Shown: piece after piece, positions 17,072 to 24,560 of the stretch
Position numbering within the stretch: the first letter of the stretch is position 1
Layout of the letters: each line of letters opens with the position of its first letter
Source of the DNA: UBA2730 sp022793235
GTDB taxonomy: Bacteria; Bacillota_I; Bacilli_A; RF39; UBA660
DNA: 49,525 nt
Direction: 5' to 3'
NCBI GenBank assembly: GCA_949745755.1
Contig: CATJZL010000068.1
Coordinates: forward strand, 1 to 49,525
The notes under the pieces: generated by a model
Database searches by the model: none
What the model was told of the DNA's origin: nothing
Seen by the model: the letters and a program-made list of their open reading frames with translations, nothing else
Program-made: the position numbers and the translations under genes

Positions 17072-17671
17072 TTATTTTTCTAGAGCATCAATTAGCTCTT
17101 GCTTTTTCATACTTGTTGCACCTACTATATTTTTTTCTTTTGCCATTTCTTTTAATTCTGCCACAGTCATTTTACTATAGTCTTTTTTTTCTGTTTCTTC
17201 CTTCTCTTCTTTGGCTGGTTTTGTTTCTTTCTTTTCTATTTTCTTACTTTCTGTTTTAGTGGAAGATTTTACTGTTACTTCATTTGTTGTTTCTTTTCCT
17301 TCTATTTTTATTTTTCCAGCTTTTCCATCTTTTGCAACTTCTACTAATTTTTTGAATGCTTCTTTGTCATTGATTGCAATCTCTGATAGCATTTTGCGGT
17401 TTATTTCTACTCCAGCTTTGGTAAGTCCTTCAATAAATCTTGAATAACTTATTTCGTTTTCACGACAGGCAGCATTAATTCTAGTAATCCAAAGTTTTCT
17501 AAATTCTCTTTTCTTTTGTTTACGATCACGAAATGCATATTGTCCTGAATGCATTAATTGTTCTTTTGCACTTTTATATAATCTATGTTTACTACCAAAA
17601 TATCCTTTGGCTTGTTTTAATATTTTTTTATGACGAGCTTTTGTTACTGCTCCATTTTTTACTCTTGCCAT
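17072..17671 (-). CDS. rplT: 50S ribosomal protein L20 with C-terminal Rho-N/SAP-like tail
   Basis: Residues 1 to about 117 of this 199-residue protein are standard L20 (RHKKILKQAKGYFGSKH, FRKLWITRINAACREN, YSRFIEGLTKAGVEINRKM). About 80 extra residues follow: a Lys/Glu linker and the module MTVAELKEMAKEKNIVGATS plus MKKQELIDALEK. L20 is normally about 118 residues, so this is a large addition. L20 binds 23S rRNA early in assembly and represses its own operon through the leader upstream of infC. It is in the usual infC-rpmI-rplT order. Confidence 0.95.
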   Translation of the reverse strand: MARVKNGAVTKARHKKILKQAKGYFGSKHRLYKSAKEQLMHSGQYAFRDRKQKKREFRKLWITRINAACRENEISYSRFIEGLTKAGVEINRKMLSEIAINDKEAFKKLVEVAKDGKAGKIKIEGKETTNEVTVKSSTKTESKKIEKKETKPAKEEKEETEKKDYSKMTVAELKEMAKEKNIVGATSMKKQELIDALEK

Positions 17672-17697
17672 TCTTCTTCCTCCTTCTTATTTTTAGA

Positions 17698-17886
17698 TTA
17701 GATAATATTTTTTAATCTATTATGATCAGCTTTACTCAATTCTGAACCTTTTCTATTTTTTCTATTAAATTTTGAACTTTTTGCACCTGTATTATGGCGT
17801 GAACCAGGGCAATAAATTTTTACTTTCCCACTTTTTCTTACTTTCAGTACTTTTGCTGTACCTTTATGTGTTTTTATCTTTGGCAT
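17698..17886 (-). CDS. rpmI: 50S ribosomal protein L35
   Basis: This 62-residue basic protein begins MPKIKTHKGTAKVLKVRKSG and has the RHNTGAKSSKFNRKNRKG core typical of L35. It is 11 nt after infC and 26 nt before rplT, the standard order. The length is normal. Confidence 0.95.
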   Translation of the reverse strand: MPKIKTHKGTAKVLKVRKSGKVKIYCPGSRHNTGAKSSKFNRKNRKGSELSKADHNRLKNII

Positions 17887-17897
17887 ATTTATTCCTC

Positions 17898-18431
17898 CTA
17901 TTTCTTATCTTTTTTTGGTACAAGGAGCATTGTCATTTGTCTTCCATCCAATTTAGGGGCTTCTTGTATATCTGCATATTCTGTTAATCTATTGGCAAAT
18001 CTTTCTAAAACTTCTTTTCCTAATTCTGTATGAGCCATTTGTCTTCCTTTAAAGCGAATTGATAGTTTTATACGATCTCCTTTTTCTAAATATTTGATTA
18101 CATTTTTCAACTTTGTTTCAAAATCACCCACATCAATTGTTGGAGATAAACGATATTCTTTTAACTCTGAAATATTTGCTCTTTGCTTTTTTAATGCTTC
18201 TTTTTCTTTCTTTTTCTTCTCATAACGGAATTTATTATAATCCATTATTTTGGCGACTGGTGGATTTGCATTAGGACTGATTAAAACTAAGTCTAGTGAA
18301 GCATAACTTGCGAGTGTTTTTGCATCATTTGTACTTCTTACCCCAACTTGTTCCCCTGTTGGGCCAATTACTAAAACTTCTTTTGCTCTAATTTGGTCAT
18401 TAATGTATAATTCACCTTTATTGTTTGCGAT
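17898..18431 (-). CDS. infC: translation initiation factor IF-3, AUC start
   Basis: The 177-residue factor keeps the 30S subunit free and proofreads start codons. The first in-frame ATG at 18245 would cut off the N-terminal domain. The frame stays open upstream and encodes LYINDQIRAKEVLVIGPTGE and LVLISPNANPPVAKIMDYNK, both typical IF-3. The only well-placed start is ATC at 18429-18431, 6 nt after a perfect GGAGGT (18438-18443). IF-3 genes often use AUU or similar codons so that IF-3 represses itself. AUC is a rare variant of that design. A strong promoter and attenuator leader precede it. Confidence 0.9.
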   Translation of the reverse strand: MANNKGELYINDQIRAKEVLVIGPTGEQVGVRSTNDAKTLASYASLDLVLISPNANPPVAKIMDYNKFRYEKKKKEKEALKKQRANISELKEYRLSPTIDVGDFETKLKNVIKYLEKGDRIKLSIRFKGRQMAHTELGKEVLERFANRLTEYADIQEAPKLDGRQMTMLLVPKKDKK

Positions 18432-18443
18432 ATTAACACCTCC

Positions 18444-18580
18444 ATAATATAAGAAAAGTGGATATATTTCTATCCACCCAAATAAAACAATAATAATTTA
18501 TTTACTATTTTCTTTTTTGGCTTTTTACCTACTGTTATTCACTAGTCAGGTGGATATAAATCTCTTTCCTTTTCTCAACT
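18444..18580 (-). promoter_or_regulatory. L20-type attenuator leader of infC-rpmI-rplT
   Basis: Three copies of one helix side compete here. On the minus strand TATCCACC (18549-18556) can pair with GGTGGATA (18471-18478). That sequence can also pair with the later TATCCAC (18458-18464) to form a hairpin followed by TTTTCTT, an intrinsic terminator just before the SD. This is the layout of L20 leader attenuation in Firmicutes. Confidence 0.65.
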
Positions 18581-18586
18581 GTTACT

Positions 18587-18615
18587 ATTATATGATTGTC
18601 TTTGCTAAAAGTCAA
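18587..18615 (-). promoter_or_regulatory. promoter of infC operon
   Basis: Minus strand TTGACT (18610-18615), 17-nt spacer, TATAAT (18587-18592). It gives a leader of roughly 140 nt. The 52-bp repeat begins 16 nt upstream of the -35. Confidence 0.75.
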
Positions 18616-18631
18616 TATTTTTATAATCATT

Positions 18632-18683
18632 TGTTATCGTTTTGTGATAATGTCATGTTATATCATTTTTTGAAAATGTCAGT
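18632..18683 (+). repeat. 52-bp perfect direct repeat, copy 1
   Basis: Identical base for base to 49427-49478. It contains the dyad TTATC-N7-GATAA, the near-palindrome CATTTTTTGAAAATG and two ATGTCA repeats, and a plus-strand TTGAAA. It is followed by a weak TACAAT and an AAGGAG, but no plausible plus-strand gene: the frames soon stop, antisense to the next gene. Confidence 0.9.
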
Positions 18684-18744
18684 CAGTGATACAATACTTT
18701 TGTAAGGAGTAATTGAAAGTGATGTATGAAAAGATTGTCATCAC

Positions 18745-20646
18745 TTATTTATCTTTTACTAATATCTTTTCCCCATATATACTTTCTACTTCTCTTTTTA
18801 TAATTAAAAGTTCTTCATGTAATAGATAGGAGTTGTAGATTAATGCATTATATATCAAATCTTTTATACTAAATTTTGTATATTTTTGTAAAATGCTATA
18901 ATTGATTAAAAATTTTATTCTTGAAATTGTAGTTGTTCCAAATAAATAGTTTTCTCCATTCAGAAAATGATTATCCAATTGTTGTATTTCTATTTTTTCC
19001 ATTATTTTCTTATCAATCTTATTTCTTTTTTTGTTTTTTAAGATTCCTGTTATTTCTTCATTAACATATTCTTCTGTATGATTGCATAAAAATGAATCTA
19101 ATTCTTCGTCAGATAAAAAGTAATATTTTTCGTATAAAATATTTGATAATAACTTTGTTTTTTCTTCGTTTCTAACTGGACTACTAATTAAGTGGTTTAT
19201 ATGTATTCTTTTTGGAACATTTCTTAGAGTTGGATTGAGATATTCAGGATGATTTCTTATTATATCACTTAACCCCTCTTCTATAAATAAATCTATTATG
19301 TCAAATGTTTCTGTGTCGATTAAGAATTTATAACTATGAATTCCTTTTTTATCTATTCTTATTTTATATCCCTCTAGCATATACAAATTATTTAATAAAT
19401 GATTCATATCGATTTTCATCAAATCTATAGATTGAAGGGCAACTTTTAAATCTAAATTTCTACTTACTAATAAATTTATTTTGTTTAAAAAATCTAAAAA
19501 AACATTGGTATCTGTTAGTAGTTCTATATGTCTATTTATAAATGGATTTTCTATATAATTTTTGTGTAATAAATTTCCTATAAAATTCATATTTTTTTCT
19601 TTTCCTTCAATCAAGATTTTTTCTATATTTTTGATTTCCAATTCAATCTTATTTTTCGATAGAATAGACATGATTTGAGTTACTCTAACAGAATTTTTTT
19701 CGTCACATATAAATTTTTTAATAGGAAGGGAAAAAGATTCATATTCAATGTTTGAAAATAGGTCTCTCATTTTGTTTTCTAATGTATCTGGTTCTTTTTT
19801 CTTCTTCCTTTGTTCATTATTATGCTCTAAAATTAGTTGTAAAGACTTATTTATTAAATTCTCTTCTTTTAGGATCGTTTGTAATAATTTAATATCTTGC
19901 ATGGCTATCCTATCCTTCTGAAAAATTTGTTTTATTTTTTCTATATTTTTGGTCAGTGTTAAGGATTCTGTTTCATTATGTTTTCTCCATATAGCCATAT
20001 CTTTGGCATATATTTCTATTTGGGTTTGTACTGGCTCCAATAGAACTTCTTTCATCATAAAACATATTCTTATATATCTTATTTTTTTATTAAATTTATT
20101 TGACTCTGTATCCTCTTTAGCCTTTTCTATATAACTCATTATTTCTTGTTGTGTAAATGTATATTTTTGTCTATTTATATACTGACTTATGTAATAATAA
20201 ATGTAATGAAAATCATCTCTTGTAGCTAAAAAGTGTAAATTTTCTATTATTTCTTCTGCTTCTTCCTGAAAAATTTTTCTTATCTTTTCTTCTGCCTTTC
20301 TTTGTCCTTTTTTATCTTTTTTTTCTTCTTGACATAAAATATTTACATACTCCTGTTTTTGTCTTTCTGTTAGTCCTTCTTTTTTTATATACATATAAAG
20401 TTTATCTAGTCTATTATTATATTCTTTATGACTGTTTGCTGTGTAATAACAGTATAGAAAAGCAGAGCCTATATCTTGTTCATTTATACTATTTATGGCT
20501 TCTGCTAGTGTATCTGCTTCTTTATTCGTATCATCCAATGTTTCCATTTTTTCTTTTATTTGTAATAATTCCATAAATATATTAAAAATATCTAAGTAGT
20601 CATATAATATTATACTTTTTTTATATAAACTGATTAATTCTTCCAT
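18745..20646 (-). CDS. unknown 633-residue protein
   Basis: I do not recognise this soluble, Lys/Glu/Ile-rich, largely helical protein. There is no signal peptide, TM segment or metal-binding motif. The middle carries a charged coil (HNNEQRKKKKEPDTLENKM), and the C-terminal half has a helical domain around FLNGENYLFGTTTISRIKFL. It starts 3 nt after the stop of the RelE/HigB-like gene, so the two form an operon and may act together. Codon use matches its neighbours. The end lies beside copy 1 of the 52-bp repeat. Confidence 0.75.
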   Translation of the reverse strand: MEELISLYKKSIILYDYLDIFNIFMELLQIKEKMETLDDTNKEADTLAEAINSINEQDIGSAFLYCYYTANSHKEYNNRLDKLYMYIKKEGLTERQKQEYVNILCQEEKKDKKGQRKAEEKIRKIFQEEAEEIIENLHFLATRDDFHYIYYYISQYINRQKYTFTQQEIMSYIEKAKEDTESNKFNKKIRYIRICFMMKEVLLEPVQTQIEIYAKDMAIWRKHNETESLTLTKNIEKIKQIFQKDRIAMQDIKLLQTILKEENLINKSLQLILEHNNEQRKKKKEPDTLENKMRDLFSNIEYESFSLPIKKFICDEKNSVRVTQIMSILSKNKIELEIKNIEKILIEGKEKNMNFIGNLLHKNYIENPFINRHIELLTDTNVFLDFLNKINLLVSRNLDLKVALQSIDLMKIDMNHLLNNLYMLEGYKIRIDKKGIHSYKFLIDTETFDIIDLFIEEGLSDIIRNHPEYLNPTLRNVPKRIHINHLISSPVRNEEKTKLLSNILYEKYYFLSDEELDSFLCNHTEEYVNEEITGILKNKKRNKIDKKIMEKIEIQQLDNHFLNGENYLFGTTTISRIKFLINYSILQKYTKFSIKDLIYNALIYNSYLLHEELLIIKREVESIYGEKILVKDK

Positions 20647-20649
20647 ATA

Positions 20650-21609
20650 TCATTGTCCTTTTTCTTTCACTCGTTTTTTATTTTTAGTTGTTAGGAGTTC
20701 TACCACTTTTCTATCTTCTTCCTCTGCGTTAAGTAAAAATTCTAAAATTTCTTCTTTTATTTCTTTTTTTGCACTTGTATATTTAACTATACGGCGTTCT
20801 AAGTTTAACCTATATTTTTTATCTGATAATACTTTTTTAGTAAAAGCCTGAATAACTATTATTGTATTTTCATTTAATATATCAAATAATATTCTTTGTT
20901 CATTATATCGTACTTCATAAATTCTTATTGTTTTTCTACTAATTCTTTTCACATCTTTAAATGTTTGTTCTTTAATTGAATTTAGTAATAAAAGATAAGA
21001 TGGATATTTTTCTATATCATCTTTTAATAAATCAGTTAAAACTAGATTTTGATCATTGTAAGTAAAATATATAATTTTCATATCATTTAGTTGTTCAAGT
21101 TCTTTCACTATTTCTTTCTGTTGTGCATAACTTTTAATGTATTCTAATTTACTTTCTATATCTCTTCTTGCTTCTTCTATATATATTCTCATTTCTTCTG
21201 TTGTATCTTTTTCTAACAGTAATGTATCATAACTGTCAATTAAGGTTCTTAAATAGCACATTCTTCTATTTATTTTATTCTGGAAATTATTTTCCTCTTT
21301 TTTTGGTAAATAATAAACTAATTCTTCTAAAGTAATATTTTCTAGATAATTATAATTTTCTTTTTTCTCTTTCTTTTCTTCTTCTTTGTTTTCACTCTGT
21401 TTTTTTAGAACTATTTTCTTTGCAGGCTTTTCTATTTTTTCTTTATTCTTTCTATTTTCTAGATCCTCTTCTTGAAATTGGTTTAAATTTGCACTTATGG
21501 CCTCTAGTAATAATTTATTTTTTATCTTTAAATTTGCTTGTTTATATGATAGACTTTCTACTACATCTTCTTGTTTTATATATTCTTTTTCTATTTTACT
21601 TTTATTCAT
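20650..21609 (-). CDS. unknown protein with RelE/HigB-like C-terminus
   Basis: This 319-residue protein has a charged N-terminal coil (about 1-90), a helical middle, and residues about 195-285 that read like a RelE/HigB (Gp49-like) fold: RIYEVRYNEQRILFDILNEN, then IIVIQAFTKK and a closing helix YRLNLERRIVKY. In that family the domain is usually a ribosome-dependent mRNase of about 100 residues. Here it is embedded in a longer protein, and no antitoxin-like small gene adjoins it. The start at 21609 has SD AGGGGTG. It is followed 3 nt later by the 633-residue gene. The domain call is inference. Confidence 0.6.
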   Translation of the reverse strand: MNKSKIEKEYIKQEDVVESLSYKQANLKIKNKLLLEAISANLNQFQEEDLENRKNKEKIEKPAKKIVLKKQSENKEEEKKEKKENYNYLENITLEELVYYLPKKEENNFQNKINRRMCYLRTLIDSYDTLLLEKDTTEEMRIYIEEARRDIESKLEYIKSYAQQKEIVKELEQLNDMKIIYFTYNDQNLVLTDLLKDDIEKYPSYLLLLNSIKEQTFKDVKRISRKTIRIYEVRYNEQRILFDILNENTIIVIQAFTKKVLSDKKYRLNLERRIVKYTSAKKEIKEEILEFLLNAEEEDRKVVELLTTKNKKRVKEKGQ

Positions 21610-21689
21610 TGCAGTCACCCCTTAAGTGTTTTATATTTTATCATAGTATACATAAAAAAACTAGTAAAAAATGAATACTAGTTTCTTTT

Positions 21690-23060
21690 TTAAAATTTTA
21701 TTTTCTCTAATATATATTTTTCTATTTCTTCTATATTTAAAGTAATTTGTTTCATTGTATCTCTATCTCTTATTGTTACTGTATTATTATTTATTGTTTC
21801 ATCATCTATTGTTATGGCAAAAACAGTTCCTATGGCATCACTTCTTCTATACCTTTTACCAATACTTCCTGTATCATCATAACTTGTCATAAAGCTTTTT
21901 GATAATTGTTCATAGATTTGTAAAGCTTTTTCTTCATGATATTTTTTATTTAGTGGTAATACAACTGCTTTATATGGTGCTAAAAATGGTTTGAAATGCA
22001 TTACTTCTCTTGTCTCTCCATTTTCTAAAGTCTCTTCTTCATAGGCATTATCTAATATGGCAAGTGTAAGTCGATCACATCCAACTGTAGATTCTATTAT
22101 ATAAGGGATATATTTTTCACCTGTTTCTGGATCTAGGTAAGTTTGTGGTGTTTTAGAATACATCTCATGTTGACCTAAGTCATAGTCTGTTCTATTGTGG
22201 GTTCCATTTACTTCACCCCAACCGAAAGAATACTTATATTCTATATCACAAGCTTCCTTAGCATAATGTGCTAATTTTTCGTGATCATGGTATCTTATTT
22301 TTTCTTCTTTTATTCCTAAATCTAAAAAATACTTTTTAGCATAATCCTTAAAGTAATTATATAATGGGGTGTCTTCCCCTTGTTTGCAAAAAGTTTGATA
22401 TTCCATTTGTTCAAATTCAATTGTTCTAAAAGTAAAATTTCCTGGTGTTATTTCATTTCTAAAAGCCTTACCAATTTGTCCTATACTAAATGGAAGTTTA
22501 GCTCGCATACTTCTTTGAACATTTAGGAAATTTACATATTCACCTTGGGCATTTTCTGGTCTTAAATAAACTTTATTTTTTCCATCTTCTGTTACCCCTC
22601 TATGTGTTTCAAACATTAAATTAAATTCGCGAATATCTGTATAACTGCTTTTGCCACATTTAGGACAAGGTATTTTTTTATCCTTTATATACTCTATCAT
22701 TTCTTTTTCACTCATACTATCTGCATTGGCATTACTATCATAGTTATCAATTAAATTGTCTGCTCGATGTCTTGTTTTACATTCCTTACAATCAATTAAT
22801 GGATCTGAAAAGCTTGCTACATGTCCACTTGCTTCCCAAACTTTTGGATGCATTAAAATATCTGCATCTACTTCATAGGCGTTTTTTCGTTCCTGAATAA
22901 ATCGTTTTCTCCAAGTATCTTTTATATTATTTTTAAGTCTTGTCCCTAAAGGTCCATAATCCCAAGTATTGGCAAGCCCTCCATATATTTCACTTCCTTG
23001 AAATATAAATCCATATTGTTTACAATAATTTACTAATTTTTCCATTGTTAATTGTTCCAT
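21690..23060 (-). CDS. glyS: glycyl-tRNA synthetase (single-chain dimeric type)
   Basis: This 456-residue class II enzyme charges tRNA-Gly. It is the eukaryote/archaeal-like one-chain form, as in Bacilli and Mollicutes-related species, not the alpha2beta2 GlyQ/GlyS pair. Signatures: FIFQGSEIYGGLANTWDYGP, a zinc-type CPKCGKSSY, and motif 2 FRNEITPGNFTFRTIEFEQM. The ATG at 23060 is chosen because AAAGGAG lies 5 nt before it; an upstream in-frame TTG overlaps that SD. A T-box leader precedes it. Confidence 0.95.
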   Translation of the reverse strand: MEQLTMEKLVNYCKQYGFIFQGSEIYGGLANTWDYGPLGTRLKNNIKDTWRKRFIQERKNAYEVDADILMHPKVWEASGHVASFSDPLIDCKECKTRHRADNLIDNYDSNANADSMSEKEMIEYIKDKKIPCPKCGKSSYTDIREFNLMFETHRGVTEDGKNKVYLRPENAQGEYVNFLNVQRSMRAKLPFSIGQIGKAFRNEITPGNFTFRTIEFEQMEYQTFCKQGEDTPLYNYFKDYAKKYFLDLGIKEEKIRYHDHEKLAHYAKEACDIEYKYSFGWGEVNGTHNRTDYDLGQHEMYSKTPQTYLDPETGEKYIPYIIESTVGCDRLTLAILDNAYEEETLENGETREVMHFKPFLAPYKAVVLPLNKKYHEEKALQIYEQLSKSFMTSYDDTGSIGKRYRRSDAIGTVFAITIDDETINNNTVTIRDRDTMKQITLNIEEIEKYILEKIKF

Positions 23061-23080
23061 AAATTCTCCTTTCAAAATAC

Positions 23081-23195
23081 AAAAAGATTCTTTTCGTTCT
23101 AAGGACGAGTTTTTCCCGCGGTTCCACCTTAGTTATTCAAAAGAATCTCTTTATCTATATAGCTAGAAGTTTCCAAGCTTCATCATCGCTTTTAT
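23081..23195 (-). promoter_or_regulatory. short T-box riboswitch for glyS
   Basis: The conserved T-box AAGGTGGAACCGCGG is at 23116-23130, with the antiterminator helix CTAAGG/CCTTAG closing on CGTCC. A terminator stem AGATTCTTTT/AAAAGAATCT (23139-23148 with 23085-23094) encloses it and ends in T. The likely promoter (TTGTAA, 17 nt, TATAAT at 23202-23207) leaves only about 45-65 nt for Stem I, far below the usual 100. The small hairpin there, GAAG/CTTC, carries GGA (Gly codon) in its loop. Confidence 0.75.
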
Positions 23196-23201
23196 GTATT
23201 T

Positions 23202-23230
23202 ATTATATTAAATTTTAGAATAATTTACAA
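23202..23230 (-). promoter_or_regulatory. promoter of glyS T-box leader
   Basis: Minus strand TTGTAA, a 17-nt spacer and a perfect TATAAT (23202-23207) lie at the very end of murI. They overlap its last codons. Confidence 0.55.
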
Positions 23231-23945
23231 GTTTAAAAAATAAATTTTCTTTTTTTTCACTTTGACTTGAATCAACAAAGGTAATCTTGCCTGTATTTTC
23301 TTCCAATTTATTTTTCTTTTTTAATATTTCTTTTGCTTGTTTGCTTACACCCATTCCCCCATCATAAAATTTTACATTTCCTAATACTTCTTTTATTTCT
23401 TCTTTTATTAATGGATAATGAGTACATCCTAATACAACTGATTCTATATCTTTATATTTGGTTAGTTTTTCTTTTAAATATTCTACTATTTTTTTAGAGT
23501 CTTGTTCTTCAATTAAATCTGCTAGTCCACTACAAGCACATATTTCTGTTTTTTTATTATCATATTTTTTGACTAATTCTTGAAAATTTTGACTATTTAC
23601 AGTCCCTTGGGTTGCTATAATTAATGTTTTAGAATCCCTATTGTGGTCATAAATCATTTTATAGGCTGGTTCTGTAGCAATAATTGGAATTTTATATTTT
23701 TTTCTTAAATATTCTTTACAAACAAGGCTTGCTGTATTGCATGCGATAATGATGATTTTACAATTTTTATTTATTAAATATTCTACAATATTTGATGTAT
23801 ATTCTTCTAGTTCTTCTTTCGTCTTATCTCCATAAGGAGAATGCAAAGAATCTGCATAATATAAATAATTTTCTCTTGGAAGTATTTTTATTAATTCTTT
23901 CAAAATAGTTACCCCACCTAGTCCTGAATCAAATATTCCTATCAT
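23208..23945 (-). CDS. murI: glutamate racemase
   Basis: This 245-residue enzyme makes D-glutamate for peptidoglycan. The two catalytic cysteines are in IACNTAS and VLGCTHYPLI, and the N-terminus IGIFDSGLGGVTILKEL is diagnostic. The ATG at 23945 has SD AAGGTG 6 nt upstream; a GTG three codons earlier is less likely. It overlaps the end of the DUF5662 gene by 17 nt. Its presence implies a cell wall, unlike true mycoplasmas. Confidence 0.95.
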   Translation of the reverse strand: MIGIFDSGLGGVTILKELIKILPRENYLYYADSLHSPYGDKTKEELEEYTSNIVEYLINKNCKIIIIACNTASLVCKEYLRKKYKIPIIATEPAYKMIYDHNRDSKTLIIATQGTVNSQNFQELVKKYDNKKTEICACSGLADLIEEQDSKKIVEYLKEKLTKYKDIESVVLGCTHYPLIKEEIKEVLGNVKFYDGGMGVSKQAKEILKKKNKLEENTGKITFVDSSQSEKKENLFFKLVNYSKI

Positions 23946-24489
23946 TTTCTTCACCTTCTACAATTTTATGATATGTTTTTTTTAAATATTTCCTATTAAA
24001 AACATATTTTTCTCCATAGTCTTTTAAATCTGTAAAGACTTGTTCCATAAACTTATATATTTTTGGATTTATCATATAAACATATTCTTTATTTTCATCT
24101 ACAAAATAATTATATGGCGATTCATTTGTATAATTTTTTCCATTATAAGTGATAGCTGCTGATACTCTATCACAAATCATTTCTACAGCATATTTATAAG
24201 GCATGGGATAAATTTCTCTACTTGCTTCATCATACCAATACTGAAAGTGATGTTTATTTCTTGATCTGTGATGTAGCCAACATAGGGAATATCCTTTTTT
24301 TCTTCTACATTCAACAATGGGACTATAAATTCCTTTATAATACTTTATGCTTTCTAAAAATTCAGTAGGACTATATTTTGATAAATCGTGAACCAGTCCT
24401 CTAAAAGGGATTCCTGCTTTTACTGCTAGTTTAAATACTAAAAAACGATGCTTATTTACTGTATGTAAATGCTTAAAAAAGTTTTTCAT
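23929..24489 (-). CDS. DUF5662 family protein
   Basis: This 186-residue protein resembles the DUF5662 family, with LVHDLSKYSPTEF, LHHRSRNKHHFQYW and a late CDRVSAA segment. The His/Asp spacing looks like a divergent HD-type metal site. The function is unknown; the family is often phage- or Firmicute-borne. The start at 24489 has SD AGGTGA 5 nt before it. The 3' end overlaps murI. Confidence 0.7.
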   Translation of the reverse strand: MKNFFKHLHTVNKHRFLVFKLAVKAGIPFRGLVHDLSKYSPTEFLESIKYYKGIYSPIVECRRKKGYSLCWLHHRSRNKHHFQYWYDEASREIYPMPYKYAVEMICDRVSAAITYNGKNYTNESPYNYFVDENKEYVYMINPKIYKFMEQVFTDLKDYGEKYVFNRKYLKKTYHKIVEGEENDRNI

Positions 24490-24532
24490 TCTTATCACCT
24501 GCCTTATTATATCATGGATTTTTTAATTTCAC

Positions 24533-24560
24533 AAAAAAAGAGAGGCGTTTTTCCTCTATC
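24533..24560 (-). terminator. terminator after the helical-repeat gene
   Basis: AGAGG and CCTCT form a 5-bp stem around AAAAACG, followed on the minus strand by seven T. It lies just after the stop at 24560. Confidence 0.6.

Noticed and set aside
18706..18826. Short plus-strand frames after 52-bp repeat copy 1
   Set aside because: They stop within 26-36 codons and are antisense to the 3' end of the 633-residue gene; the spacing from AAGGAG is too long for one of them. They look like the leftover start of a lost gene at most.
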